Part shown: positions 1-12,265 of the stretch, in pieces
How the letters are laid out: every line of letters begins with the position of its first letter
How positions within the stretch are numbered: position 1 is the stretch's first letter
Source of the DNA: Vanessa cardui
Lineage: Eukaryota > Arthropoda > Insecta > Lepidoptera > Nymphalidae
Direction of reading: 5' to 3'
Length of the DNA: 64,000 bases
Assembly: GCF_905220365.1 (NCBI RefSeq)
Contig: NC_061147.1
Location: 4,836,001-4,900,000 of the forward strand
Made by a program: the position numbers and the translations under genes
Notes under the pieces: generated by a model
What the model was told of the DNA's origin: nothing
Seen by the model: only the letters and a program-made list of their open reading frames with translations
Databases searched by the model: none

Positions 1-236
1 TGCAAAATTAAATGTAATAAAAAATCGGTAAAATTACTAGAACTCTAACCAACTTCAATTTTTGTTTTTATACAATTTCTTTGTACAATGAAATAATTCC
101 CAAAAGAATTTCAGACGGTTAAATAAATTTGATAACAAGTCTGTGAAGGTTTCCAATAGTTTGTTTTGCTACGAATTCTTTGATTTGATAAAGTTGAGAA
201 ATACCGAGTCTTTAAATTAATGTTAATCTCGGTAGA

Positions 237-305
237 CTTGTCTGGGTAACGCCCACTCGTCGGGAATACTATCGACAAATAGCAATTGTTTATCACGCTA
301 TGTTT
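237..305 (+). repeat. Fragment of dispersed repeat family C
   Basis: A short stretch carrying 'cgacaaatagcaat' behind a 'gggtaacgcccactcgt' segment. The same words recur near 8.8 kb, and related copies lie near 7.5, 16.4, 17.6, 27.9, 34.9, 54.95 and 60.6 kb. The fuller copies share a 'gtgagtgagccagtgtaact', 'ataacatcttagttcc', 'gcggtggtgacca' block order. I call this family C; it is a common lepidopteran dispersed repeat type with no visible coding capacity. Ends are not defined here. Confidence 0.4.
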
Positions 306-1561
306 CGATACGAACTGCAAATGAGCCAATATTATATTGACTTGGTTTCAAGAAAATAAGTTTGTAATAGTACTTTGTATGTAAAAAAAATCATTAAAAT
401 AATACCATATTAGCTAGGTTTGTATGGGATTTTTTTTTAATATATGTATACAATGCGTGTTTGAATTTCGAAATTGAACTATTAATTTTGATAAGACTTA
501 GCTTTTACATGTCACTATAAAACTTTAGGGACCACACAAATCGAATGAAAATATTCTTTATTCAAGTAGGCTCCTTAAATGCTTGTTAGTCGTCGTTCGT
601 TTTTAATGTCACAGTGTTGAAATAAATGTAAAGCTATCACCGGTTCGGAAAGTAGAGTTATTGGTAGAGTTCTACCGAGTACTCTTTCCCTCTATTTTAA
701 TTTCACAGTATGTCAGTGAACTGTAATTATATTTTTATATCCTGCCTAGAAATCGTAAAGACAACTCTACGTTTTTTTATCTTTAATATCATATTGTAAT
801 AAGTAAATTGCTTATGAACTTGATAAATCTTTTTTTTTTTCATGAATATTAATAGTATAATATACAGTTTAATAGTATAGCTAAGTTTAAAATAATTCAC
901 ACTTTGTAAAATGTCTTAAGGCTGTGGTCTGTCCACAGTACGATTCGTCAGTAAAGCATTCGTTTTTGATACTTTATAATATTTTATATTACTAACCTAA
1001 CATTATTATTTTTTTATGATTTATTATAACTTAAATTCGCTCATTACGATAAATACAATACAGATCCTACATCATTTTTCCACAGCTTATGTCTTGATTT
1101 GATTTATTATTTAAAGCAACGTTTCATACAATAATCCGATGACTATATATAAGGTGTATCCTTAAATATGTTCGAATGTTCATATATATCATAGTACAAT
1201 AATTTTAAAAGAAAATTTATTTCCACTGTCCAAATGTAAACGCACATCTAACTTGATACGAATGAAAAATTACTTTCATAAAATCCTCACATATCTTTGA
1301 ACACTTTCCTTGAGTGTATTGGCTGATGATGTAGTGCAGTCGTCCGTCATTGGATAATATAACTTCCGCGTTTACACACCAATTGGTTAATATAATAGAT
1401 AGCTTACAGTAAAAATACCGTACGGCTCGCAAATAAATCACTTTAATGTAATTTTGGTTGTGAATTTGTAAAGAGTAATGCTGGGAAAAATTCTTAAATC
1501 CCCTGGGTTGTAAAAATTGTTGTTGTAAAAAAAGATTTTTATTTTTTGAGCCTATTTGTTA
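306..1561. other. AT-rich non-coding stretch
   Basis: No supportable gene. The sequence has long T-runs (about 12 T near 832) and short chance frames with no codon bias or splice context. No repeat family was recognised. Confidence 0.5.
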
Positions 1562-1800
1562 GAACGCGTATATCGTAACCAATGATTGCAGGTTCAAACC
1601 CAGGCAAGCACCACTGAATATTCATTTGCTGAAATTGTGTTTAAAATTCAAACATGCATGTGTCTAATTTCATTGAAATTCTATCAAATGTATAACCCAC
1701 CAAACCGCAATGCAACAGTGTGCTGAATTTTGTTCCAAAGCTTTTCCTTAATGGGTGAGGAAGCCTTAGCCCAGCAGTGGGAAATTTACAGGCTGTAAAT
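1562..1800 (+). repeat. tRNA-derived SINE (family A), 5'-truncated
   Basis: The B-box part of the tRNA-like head is present ('ggttcaaacccaggcaagc'), followed by the family body: 'catgtgtctaatttcat', a diverged 'gaaattct' segment, then 'agcccagcagtgggaaattt' and 'acaggctgt' at the 3' end. The A-box half of the head is missing or degraded. The body is older and more diverged than the copies at 14.1 and 32.5 kb. It resembles tRNA-derived SINEs known from nymphalid butterflies (Metulj of Heliconius is one candidate); the family name needs a database match. Confidence 0.75.
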
Positions 1801-2439
1801 GTGTATTAATGTGTTTATTTTTTTACGCGTTTTGTAAGTACTTTAATGACCAACCATTTTTATGCTTATTAATAATACATGGGATGAAACAGTATCTACA
1901 TAGGGAATTTAACTCGGAATTAAACAGTTTGTAATATTAACGAAATATATTTGATAACAAAGACGAATGGTTTGGGTTTGGTAAAATAACACACGCACAG
2001 TTTAAGGTCAACGGCAGCAGGAAGCAACATTGTATGAAAAACGTGTCTAGAATTTGTTTTGTAACAATTGCAATAATAATAGTTTTTGAACGTAGACCAG
2101 TGATTATTAAAAATATATATACTTTTTCTGTATCTCTTAAATTTAATATGAGGTAGTTATGATCATAATTTTTATACGAAGGATTCTTTATTGTATATTT
2201 TTTACTAAAAATTCCATTTGATTAATCTGATTGTTTAATAAAATATCACGTTGACAGTATTTGATAGACGTATATATATATCGTTTATATAAGCAGCGTA
2301 ATATATAAACATATATCTAGTTCCTGGAACGCAAAGCAAATTCAGATCAACCAGTTTTATTTTCTCTGAAATCGAATTTGTCCATGGTTATCGCTGAGTT
2401 TTTATGTGATTATTATATTTCTCGTGTTCGGTTGTGGAA

Positions 2440-2570
2440 CAGAACATCTTGAGGAAACCTGCATGTGTCGAATTTCAATGGAATTCAGCTACATGTGTAG
2501 ACCAAACCGTATTGGAGCACTGGGTTGGAATAAGCTTCAAACCTAAGAACGAAGAGGAGGCCTAACCCAA
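2440..2570 (+). repeat. SINE family A body fragment
   Basis: The stretch 'gaggaaacctgcatgtgtcg' followed by diverged body words and 'gaggaggcctaaccca' identifies a headless, tail-less piece of the family A SINE. Confidence 0.6.
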
Positions 2571-2860
2571 CTGTATAACATTGACATACAGTTACTAAAC
2601 TTTTTTGAAAGTCACACCACAGTTTTATAATTCAGAACCTCCCTTAGCTGTGTAGTCGGCTAATAATAAACACTTAACAATTATGTACGAGTGCCCGACG
2701 CTTAGCGTATTCAATAGGTTAGCAGCTGACGATTTTATTGTTTTGATAATGCGTCCATTAAAGATTTCAAACATTTAAATTTATATAATTAAAAAGTTAT
2801 TGATAATTTTATGTATTTTTTTACAATTGTTTCAATCTGAGGTCGAATTTAATTTGTATG

Positions 2861-2945
2861 TTTTTTTTTTGTTTCAGGTATTTTTATTACTTTAACATAC
2901 AAGGAAGGCAGCACATTTGAACCTCAATGTAGTTTCTTAGGAGTG
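2861..2945 (+). promoter_or_regulatory. Candidate recursive splice site RS1 (AG|GTA) with downstream donor
   Basis: A run of 10 T (2861-2870) leads into GTTTCAG ending at 2877, directly followed by GTATTT. A possible donor (GTATAG) lies at 2946, which would define a 68-nt exon 2878-2945. The donor half at 2878 is the weakest of the four such sites in the window. It could equally be an ordinary acceptor of a non-coding exon, or chance. Confidence 0.3.
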
Positions 2946-3468
2946 GTATAGTATAATTTTTTTAAAGTAAATTGTATGTAATTTAATGATTATATTAAAT
3001 CAACTTCCGCGATTCAATGAAAATTCAAATAAAATACACATTTATTTGTAACAAGCTTTGATACTTGATATCGTAGAACAACGTATTGTTAATTTGGAAA
3101 CAACAATTTATATATAATTGTGTGATGTTAAAATGGGTTTTTGGAAGTTTTAAATATCCGTTTTTTGATTATCTAGAATTCGATGGTGTAATTTTAAAGC
3201 GTATTCGTGTTTGCGTACATGCGAACGTTTTTGTGTAGTGACGCGCGGCTTCCGCGCCTTTTTGTATGTGTTTTCGTATGTCTAATTTAATTTAACCCGG
3301 ACAATAATTGCTTCCCGAACACCTGATGTTAAAGTTAATTATTTATTCAGCACTTTATTTGCTTAAATTAAATGCAACCATTGTCGAAATTGTCATTATG
3401 TGTAGTTGATTGAATTCAAACGATTGTTACAACGTTGTGATACCAAAAAAGATTAATAGTAACAACTT

Positions 3469-3746
3469 TTAAATTTCCCGCTGCTGGGCTAAGAGGCTTC
3501 TTCTCCCCTCGAGGAAGGTTAAGAGCATTTTCCACCGCCAGGCTCCAATGCTAATCATATGTGGTAAAATTTCGTTCAAACTAGACACATGTTTGTTTCC
3601 TCACAAATTTTTCCTTCACCGACGAAGTCGATGTGAATTATAAACACAAATTAAGTGCACGAACATTTAATGGTTCCTGCCTGGGTATGCGCCCACAATC
3701 ATCGGTTAAGATGTATGCGTCCTAACCACTGGGCAATCACGACTCA
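3469..3746 (-). repeat. SINE family A, near full length, diverged
   Basis: Read on the minus strand, it runs from a head with 'ctaaccactgggcaatc' (complement of the A-box region) to the 'cccgctgctgggctaagagg' 3' body. The B-box region reads 'tgcctgggtatgcgcccac' on the plus strand and has lost the canonical GGTTCAAAC. This is an old copy. Confidence 0.75.
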
Positions 3747-5745
3747 GCAAAAAAGATAACTGAATCGATAAGCCAGTAACATGTAATGTAAATGGTGTAC
3801 AGCTAGTGTAATGTATACTTCATGCGATATTCACAAGTACACACACCGCAGGGGGCAATCACAAAAATCAACGGAACCGTTACACGATGAATGATATTTG
3901 TTCAATGCTTGATTTAATATGAATCGGGGGCAGGTTTTCACGTGAGATAGAGGTTTTATGCATAGGCGGACGCGGATTAATTAATTATGAAGAACGCAAA
4001 TGAGTCAAACCCTTACTCATATTTAGAGATTAAGAGATTCTAACTCATTGCGACAAATACTGGTAACAGTATGTGTAACTATGTACTTCTTTTTATAATA
4101 CACGTATTAAGCATTCATTACCCAGATAAATATAGTGCATTATAAACCCTGTGCATCGTGTAAACTAAACGTGTATATATCGACATACTTAAAAAGGGTA
4201 CAGCTGCTATACCATTTTTATGCTGTACTATAACATCTTTACTTGTACTAATAATAATAATTCTTTCTAATAATTTTAATTTTGAAATAATTATTATATA
4301 CATGTTGTTGTTATTATTATACACTTAAGAAGTTGTTTTGTTTTTATATTGAACCTCTTCTGAATGGTATATTTCTTTAAATATATCTAATATATAATCT
4401 TAAGGGACACGCTTATACACAGCTTTAAACACAATATACCTAAGCTACTACTACTAATACTATTTATCGCTCGCGGCGTCGTCCGCTAATTAGAAGGGCT
4501 GTGTACTTCCTTGGGGGTTCAAGTTGCTTAATACGAAATTTAATTGAAATCTGTGTAGCAATTTAGTCATTAAGAATAACAAACAGCCAGACATATAGAT
4601 TTACTTTCGCATTTATAATATTAGTGTCGGTAATGAAATCCGGTTGCAGTTAAAATGTATATCTAAATCACTTAGCTATGACAAACTAATATGTATTCGA
4701 AATTCTATTACAAAGAATGCTTGCTATTTTTATCGTTACTGAGATAAATATATTGTAGTCAGATATTTTAATTGAATGTTTTAGTTTTATGGAAACTTGA
4801 ACTATGGGAAAATTTGTAATCACAAATCAATAACTGAATCATGTTATAAATATTACACTTTGTCATATTTTAGTTATATTACTTAAGGATAATGAATATC
4901 AAACAAACAATAAGAAGAAAACAAAGACCTTACTACCCAAATCCGTTACCTATTTTTTATTTGAAATAAAAGATGATATATTTTTTATCTATCTATCTTT
5001 ATTAATAAAATATATAACTCGTTGATTTTTTATCCTATGAAAGTTCGTATTTTAATTCTTTCTTTTCAAATTGAATTTTTCATGTATTGTTTTAAACCGC
5101 TGTCACGAGCAATAAATCCTAAGCCCAGAATCGCATACGCGCGATCTCTATGTCAATTGACTACCGTTAGTGTAGCTGAAAAACCATACAATGGGATTAC
5201 CATATCCATTGTGAGCAGACACCACAGTATGCTCTACATTTGTTACATGTTACTGAGCCTGGACTTGTTTTAGTAGCAAAATTGTATAGGTAATGAAAAA
5301 TATGCTCTACTTTAAATGTTATATAAATGTGCTCTGTTTAAGTATGTTCTAAAAGACAATTTGAATTAATATCGTAATAAGTATAAAAGGAACGATGTAT
5401 TATTATTCCAATTTTGGCCTGGGCGTCGATCTATTAACGATTTGGATTATAATATGAATTTTGTCAGAATTGGTATTATAGTCAAGGATTTTTGGGATGT
5501 TTTCCTGTATATACATCCCAGATATACATATAAACGTATGTATACCTAACAATAACATATTAGTGTAAATCCAATTGCTTCAATGTTTGATCCTAAGTTT
5601 ATAAATATAAAATATACCGTATACCTTGTCCATTACATAAAAAATATATTTGTTTAGGTACGATGGGCGTGTACACCGTGACGTCATGACCTATATCCCC
5701 CCCCCCTCTACGTACAACATAGTTGAGCGTACCGTGTCGAGCGAC
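3747..5745. other. Non-coding, no gene seen
   Basis: AT-rich DNA with an ATT/AAT-rich patch near 4245-4320 and a run of 9 C at 5698-5706. No exon, RNA gene or complete mobile element is supportable. Confidence 0.5.
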
Positions 5746-5815
5746 TGACGGACAATTAGGTACCAAGTTGTTAATGAAGCAGAATTATACACTAATTAGA
5801 CTTTTAGGTTTCATA
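5746..5815 (+). repeat. Copy 1 of a local repeat pair
   Basis: The segment 'gacggacaattaggtaccaa' followed by 'gttgttaatgaagc' is repeated with changes about 909 bp downstream at 6655-6725. No inverted repeats or target duplications are visible around either copy. Confidence 0.5.
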
Positions 5816-6095
5816 TTTTGTACCATTTTTAGTCAAATGCTCGTCTATTTTTATACATGTGAAACTGAAATAGGTCTTGTTTAATGTATAATTACTTTAG
5901 TCTGTTAATTTCACAGTGATATTGGACGGTGTATCCTACTATCAGGTTTAAGAGAATGTTTGTCCTAGTTTTGGTTCAGGATAATTTTAATTACACTCTT
6001 TTCTGTTCTTTCTACATAACACACTCCAAGGTATATCATGTAGAGTATTAATTCCGAAACATTTAATATATCACATAATTTGTAGTCTTTATATG

Positions 6096-6356
6096 TGTAT
6101 ATTAGTCTGAAAGTGGTACCGACGAGAATTTATGTGGAAGCCTGATGTCATCGTATGGGCATGTTATGCGGAGAAATGTGGACCATTTTGTGAGGAAGGT
6201 GTTGAGTATGGACGTGGATGGATTGTGTGAGCGACGATATGTCTGGAATAAATGTTACTTCTGAGGTGACGTGTGACAGAGAAGTATGGTAGAAGACAAA
6301 TTCAACCGACTCCAAATAAAATTGAGATAAGGCCAGGAGGGGGATGATGATGTATG
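6096..6356 (+). mobile_element. RTE-type LINE 3' end fragment
   Basis: The end 'gagataaggccaggaggggg' followed by a TGATGATG tail, and a broken frame spelling a VRKVLSMDVDG-like segment, match the C-terminal tail and 3' UTR style of RTE-clade non-LTR retrotransposons common in Lepidoptera (family knowledge). Only the last couple of hundred bases remain, which is usual for 5'-truncated LINE insertions. The Arg/Gly-rich stretch normally found after the VDG residues is missing, and the frame soon hits stops, so the copy is dead. A second, shorter copy lies at 46.3 kb. Confidence 0.65.
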
Positions 6357-6654
6357 TTCTTAATATTGTGTCTTTATATATCGATCAATATATTTCAAAC
6401 AATTCATCCAAATACTAGGGTTATTTTAAGTCAACTTATGGGTGTCAAATATAATCCTATATTTGCTTTTATTGAAACGCTGAAATCAATAGTGTTTTTT
6501 TTATATATTCACGTACCCGTACTGAAAAAAAGGAAATTCTATGAGCATATAATATTATAAATTCTAAATTTAAAATGGTCGAGAACACAGTCGCGGCTAC
6601 AAATTGTATTGTTGCGAATATAGTTGACTTAAGTTTCGGTTGTAAAGCCGTCCG

Positions 6655-6725
6655 TCGGATGAACAATTAGGCACAAAGTTGTTAAATGAAGCGAATTATT
6701 ATCCGACTAGGATTCCAGCTTCATT
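6655..6725 (+). repeat. Copy 2 of a local repeat pair
   Basis: 'gatgaacaattaggcacaaa' followed by 'gttgttaaatgaagcgaatt' matches the copy at 5746-5815 with scattered substitutions. Copy 2 keeps 'aaatgaagcgaatta' where copy 1 has small indels. Confidence 0.5.
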
Positions 6726-7118
6726 ACTTCGACCTACATAAATTTTAGGCTGTTTAACTCAAAATTCTAGGTCATCAGGGAGTCATTTTTAAACACATAT
6801 ATATATATTCATTTGCATATAAAATAGGAAGTAGTAAGCGTAGTTATACATATAAAGCTATACTGTCGTTGATGATTGATATCGCAATGTATATTACTGG
6901 CCTCAGTAGTATATTTTATAGGCGTCCAGATGATTTTGTTGGAGCGAAGTTCTTTACAGGAGGCATGTACTAAAGTGAACTGACAGAAATCTGTTTATGG
7001 CTCCCTCTTCGCTACCTTTCCCTCTCTCTTTCATTTTCTCCATCTCTCTTTTTATAATATACGGTTTTTATAATATTATTTACTTTAAATATTTAGTATT
7101 ATTAAATATTTATTTTAG

Positions 7119-7230
7119 TCTGGAGTTCATGCTTCCATCATACCAAATTCCATCAAAGTCGGTCCAATAATTTGACCGTAAAAAAGCGACGGATAGACGG
7201 TTAGTAGAATAAAATACTGTCGATACTAAA
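7119..7230 (-). repeat. Helitron-like / MINE-type fragment
   Basis: 'accaaattccatcaaagtcg' followed by 'gtccaataatttgaccgt' is the conserved inner segment shared with the fragments near 12.2, 13.6, 20.3 and 49.5 kb. The CTAGT end and the GTCT tract are not preserved. Confidence 0.5.
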
Positions 7231-7384
7231 GTCTAAAAGGGAGCTCGGGAAATAAACTATGCAAATAGATTTAAATGTAATGATTAATTACTGATTGTAT
7301 TCGTATAATTCATGTTGTTTACTCGTTACACTGATTGACCCCATGTTTTCTTGAGTCTTTTTTCGTCGTGACTAATATTTATTA

Positions 7385-7645
7385 TACTATTTTTATTTAT
7401 ATATGTTAGTTAGGCGGACTGGCAAAGGGTATGGTACACGTGATGGTAAGAAATGTTAACCATTCCTTAAATCAAAAAGGCGTCGTCAACTAAGATGTTA
7501 TGTCTCTTGAGTCTGTAGTTATGCTGGATCTCACACTTCGAACCGGAATACAACAAGTATTTGTGTTCTGCAGAATATTGTATATAATGAGTGGGTATCT
7601 ACACAGATACAGAAAGACAACACTCTAAGCAGTTAAATTTTAAAT
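7385..7645 (-). repeat. Dispersed repeat family C copy
   Basis: On the plus strand, 'taggcggactggcaaagggt', 'cgtgatggtaagaaatg', 'aactaagatgttatgtctct' and 'cttcgaaccggaatacaa' follow in the order expected for an inverted copy of the family seen at 27.9 kb. Moderately diverged and non-coding. Confidence 0.6.
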
Positions 7646-8744
7646 CAAGTATGAAACTGTCAATCTATCTTTCGGTTTGGAACGTGTTAGTTATGCAAAA
7701 TCGATTCTCACTTGAATGCAGTATCACAATATCGGAATCTTGATGGTTTATAAGACGACCTTGATACTTTATAATATCAGAGTAAGTTGGACAGTAGTTT
7801 ACATATTGTAGATTCACCTAGTGATCACGTATTATTTGTTTAGATCAGAAGTATCCAATGTTGTCAATTTCCTTGTTCTGTGAGGATTTAATCCCATTGT
7901 CTTCGGATTAAACTTGAGTCGGGTCAATAAATACTTATTGATTTTGCGTAAACACATGATGTCCTCATATAATATGTCCCGCCTAGTACCGTAGGATCAT
8001 CCGCATAACATTACCAAATGTGATTTTTTTTTCATCTAGCTTTCAAATACCAAATTGTCTCGAAGGTATTTGTGAACTCTCACAATGACCGTCACGTAAA
8101 GGAAAACAAGATTGTTCTTTTTTTAAATCTAGTAAAGAATAATAACAGACGCAAAAAAAATAGTTGCAATAAATTCTAACAAAAGACACGAATGAGAAAA
8201 TCAGTCTTATTTCATGTAACGTGAGGTCTTATTCATTGTAATTCTCATGTTTATATCTTTGTGGTGTGATCGTGAATCAGGCTACCTGCTGTATACGACT
8301 GAATTATGTTTTCTCGAGATAAACTTCAAGACTTTATTACACTGCGTTATATTTCTCATTGCTTTGGCGACGTAAAAATCACAGCAGTCAAGCCGTGTTC
8401 GTTGAGTGATGGAAAGGTCGAACTGGATAAATAGAGATTCTGAAAATAATGTAATAATATTTCTTATATTAACAATGTTTATGGACGTTAGTGATCACTC
8501 GTGATCAGATAACCTATTAGCGAGTATACCTATATGAAATATATATCGTCATGTGAATACAAAGACGAGGTAATTGAAAAAGGACTTGAAGCAAATACTA
8601 TTGACCTCTTATTTAAAGGTATCATTTTGGCACTGCAGATCTTCTTCTATTCCATTACCGATAAGTAATTGTTTTGAGATAAAATAAAGTTCTTTAGCGA
8701 CTTGTAAACGTTACGGTGCTGAGTTAAGGCCTCTCTTATAAATA

Positions 8745-8968
8745 GGTGTGATGGTTTTTACCTCGTGGTAGGGCAATGTGCTCGCTCGTATGGGCAGGTT
8801 ATCTTATATTCTGACGACAAATAGCAATTCATATTATTGTATTCCGGCTCAATGATGTGCAAGTCAGTGTAGCTACAGGCACAAGAGAATTAACATTTTA
8901 CTTCTCAAGTTTGAATTTGATAAGCCTATTGATATATTTTAGCGGGGACCACTTACCATCAAGTTTAT
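8745..8968 (+). repeat. Dispersed repeat family C copy
   Basis: It contains 'cgacaaatagcaattcatat', 'gtgtagctacaggcacaaga' and ends in 'ggggaccacttaccatcaag', the classic lepidopteran form of this repeat. The middle part is shortened compared with the 27.9 kb copy. Confidence 0.6.
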
Positions 8969-11494
8969 TCTTATATTATTTTAGTATTTTTAAAGGTATT
9001 TAAGTTTAATTCAAACGAAGATCTGTCTTTAAATCATAATAAAGACATCGTTTAAACAGAGTATTTCCTTTATGAAACAAATACCGGGCATATTTAGTGT
9101 AAACTGCGTTTTTCGTATATTGGCTATAATTACAGAGTTCTTTTGATCAGTCGCGGCTGCGTGTGAATGACTGGAATGGGAACGTTTTTAATTTGCGGAA
9201 ACTTACAGATCAAAAGGAAACGTAACGTTGGAGATGTAATTAGTCGTGTCCATCTTTTATTTGGTTTAAAGAATAATTCTTTGAAAAAAAAAATGGAGCA
9301 TTGAAATCTTTTTTGTTTCTAAAGATGAAAGATATCCACAATGAATTTACCTGTGGTCAGACATAGTCACATAGTTGTAGATGAAAATGGTATGCGTATA
9401 CGATTTATTAAGTGATCAACAATAGAATGATTCAAGATAAGATCGAATTAAGATCGATATCGCTAAAACAATTGTCGCCTTACTATCACGCCGACCTGTT
9501 CTATATTCTCTAGTTGTTTGAACATTTGTTATAAACAAAGAACATTTGATATGACGTTATTATTATATATGAAGATCACTTAGTTCATTAAATTCCTAGG
9601 CGTAATCAAGAACGTTGATGAATTACGTATAGACTATGTCACATGGAAGTAATAAAACTATATTGCCTTAAGCGTTTGTACCGTTTACATTATGTCTTAT
9701 CGGCTATTGTAAAATCAAATATATTTATTTAATATTGCAACCTTACCCTTAATAATAGTCAATTAAATATTCTCCTAACCATTTTATAACATGTCGTTTG
9801 CACTCTTATTAAGATGTTCATGACATCGAATTAAATGTCGAGTTTTAAGATCAGGTTTCATAGTATTTTTTAAATTCGGAAATCATCGGAATGTATCCAA
9901 TTTATCTCATATATATAAAATGTTTAAAAATCTCTTTTCTGAATAATTTGAGTTCGATTTTTAAAAAAATATTTTGAAAAAGGAATGGTTTAAGCTTATA
10001 TGTAAAAATTTCATTAATAATACTTTAACTAAAACGTACTCTAAATAAAACGTTATTAATAAATTTGATTACCTACACATAATTTTATTTGCCTTCGTCT
10101 TTAAAGTCTTGGAATACCTCACTGACGTTTTTAACTTATGATTTTAAATACATTTTAATAATTTCTACGGATAGGTAAAATATAAAATGAAATGACTAAC
10201 GCTGTATAAAAAGCTTAACAATATTCTTTATTGGAGAATATCCAACTGCCTGTCATAATGTAAATAATTTCTTAAAACCAACGATCCGTGTAATGAGTTA
10301 GTCTACGAAAGATGTGTCATTGTCCTTTTAAAATTCTGCCTTAGCCGAACTGTGTCAGTAACGATAAATATTTGCGTTAATAAAAAAAAAAAAGTTTCGC
10401 ATTAATATTTCTTTCTTCACGTCAATAGAAATAAACTATTTTTTTATTTTATTTTTGTTTTAATATCATTTAGTTTTGGAGAAAGTGTCGTTGAAAAAAA
10501 AGGTCCTAAGTGTTTTGCCTACAACCTTAAACAATGACTTTTTCTAAGGTAAGGTTGTTTCCTAATAGTTTATAAATGTGTGCTATAAAGTTGCGTCACT
10601 TTAACGGCCGAATAGTCAGATCGGGTCGTTATCCAGTCAACGCAGGCAATGCATATTTTATAGCCTAGCATCCTTTATCCAGGAAGTTGAGTCATCATTT
10701 GTGGTATGTGTCACAATGAATATTTTAAAATGGAATCATTTAAAAAAAATCTAATTGTTCCGTTCAGTAAATAACCGTTTCGTTTGAATGTAAACGGTAC
10801 AAAGTTAATGAGTATAAGTCAACACTAGACACGATAGGTCAGTGTCCTGTGGTTTATCGTACTGACATGACTGACCTAGCGTTGCCCACGCGTTCTCTTG
10901 GTACGTCACACACGGATCACGGACTGAGGTGAACTGACGTGTGATTGATAAACACTGCCTGTGTATGTATGTGTGAAAATATTAATATTTGCACTCATAT
11001 TATCTAGAGTTTCCTTATTACACTCAATGTGTGAAATTCAATTAAGTAAAGAAAAATCTTGTATATATCCTGATCCCACCAGTATCAGTCATTGAAGAAT
11101 GTTTAGAATTTATATTGATCTATTTCGTATTTGTTTGTAGGATTTCATCCGAAAAATGGTTTCTCATGTTTCCTTACAAATAAATTGCATGAATTCGTTT
11201 TAAGAATGGGTATATGTATATAACAATTTATTTTAATTCAAGCTTTCTTAAGTAATAAATTTAATTATTCATTAAGTGTTTGAGTCATTACGGAACTGCA
11301 TAAATATATATATTTCTTTGTTAGTCCTATATGTGCTTGTATTATATGTTAACTTTGTCGTTTCCACTTGTGACAATGTTTCTTATATAGTACCAACAAG
11401 TGCATTAGCTGACGTGCTAGTCCTATCAAATTATTGTAATGTATGAAGGTGGCTGAACCTTCGGATTTACTTACAATAGTCAAACTATCACCCC
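8969..11494. other. Non-coding, no gene seen
   Basis: Mostly AT-rich DNA. The part at 10,830-10,960 is noticeably less AT-rich and carries mirrored words: 'ggtcagt' and 'actgacc', and 'ggtttatc' and 'gataaac'. It could be a conserved regulatory block, but nothing in the sequence proves it. The region also has a poly-A run near 10,380. Confidence 0.4.
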
Positions 11495-11640
11495 ACGTTT
11501 TACCCTCTGGAGAAGTGAAATAAAATGGATGACAATGTTCTTCTTCGGGGCGCAAACTATATCCATACCAAGTTTCATGTAAATCGGTGGTAAGAGACTG
11601 AATTACTTTTCCATTTAAAATATTAATATAGATTAGTAGT
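11495..11640 (-). repeat. Helitron-like / MINE-type fragment
   Basis: 'ccataccaagtttcatgtaa' followed by 'atcggtggtaagagactg' and 'attacttttccatttaaaat' matches the same inner segment as the 13.6 kb fragment, in the same orientation. An AT-rich run of short palindromes (TATAGTACTATA type) follows to about 11,690. Confidence 0.5.
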
Positions 11641-12111
11641 ATATATACTATATAGTACTATACATACTATATATATAGTACTATATTAAAACACAGCCAA
11701 TTAATTGTCATAGTTATAAATATTGCTCTACTAAAAAACTAAACGGCACTTAAAGTTTCCATATAATATTTTACTAGTCATTAAAATTGTAAAGTATTTT
11801 ATATACATAGAAATAAATTAATACTCACTAGAAAGAGATATCGTAATTATATTACATACTTATAATTGCAGTTTTAAACATTGTTATTAATTCCAGCATA
11901 TAATTTCGGATATACATAAATTAGAAACTAAAATATAATCATTTCTGAAACAGTTAATGTAATGGATTCGTTATATAATTAACACTCATAAATCGTTTAA
12001 AAATATGAGTAAGAACTTTAGTATTTCATTCAAATGAACTATTCTTACTGTTATATATATTTCCATATATGTTTCTTTTTGCTAGTTTTCTAACTATACT
12101 AAATATACTAA

Positions 12112-12265
12112 AATTGTAAATATGAAAGTAACTCTGGCTGTCTGTCTGTCTGTCTGTCTGTCTGTCGCTCTTTCACTGCCAAACCAATTAACCGTTTTTG
12201 ATGAAATTTAGTATGTATATGTACAAATCCCTAAAACGCAGTCGAAGCTGCGGGCGATAACTAGT
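12112..12265 (+). repeat. Helitron-like fragment with (GTCT)n tract and CTAGT end
   Basis: 'gaaagtaactctggctg' opens into a GTCT tetranucleotide array (about 12139-12172), then 'tgatgaaatttagtatgtat', and finally 'gctgcgggcgataactagt' ending at 12265. A GC-rich short stem followed by CTAGT is the usual 3' terminus of lepidopteran non-autonomous Helitrons, and the GTCT array is typical of microsatellite-associated repeats. No rolling-circle replicase or helicase frame is present. Confidence 0.6.
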
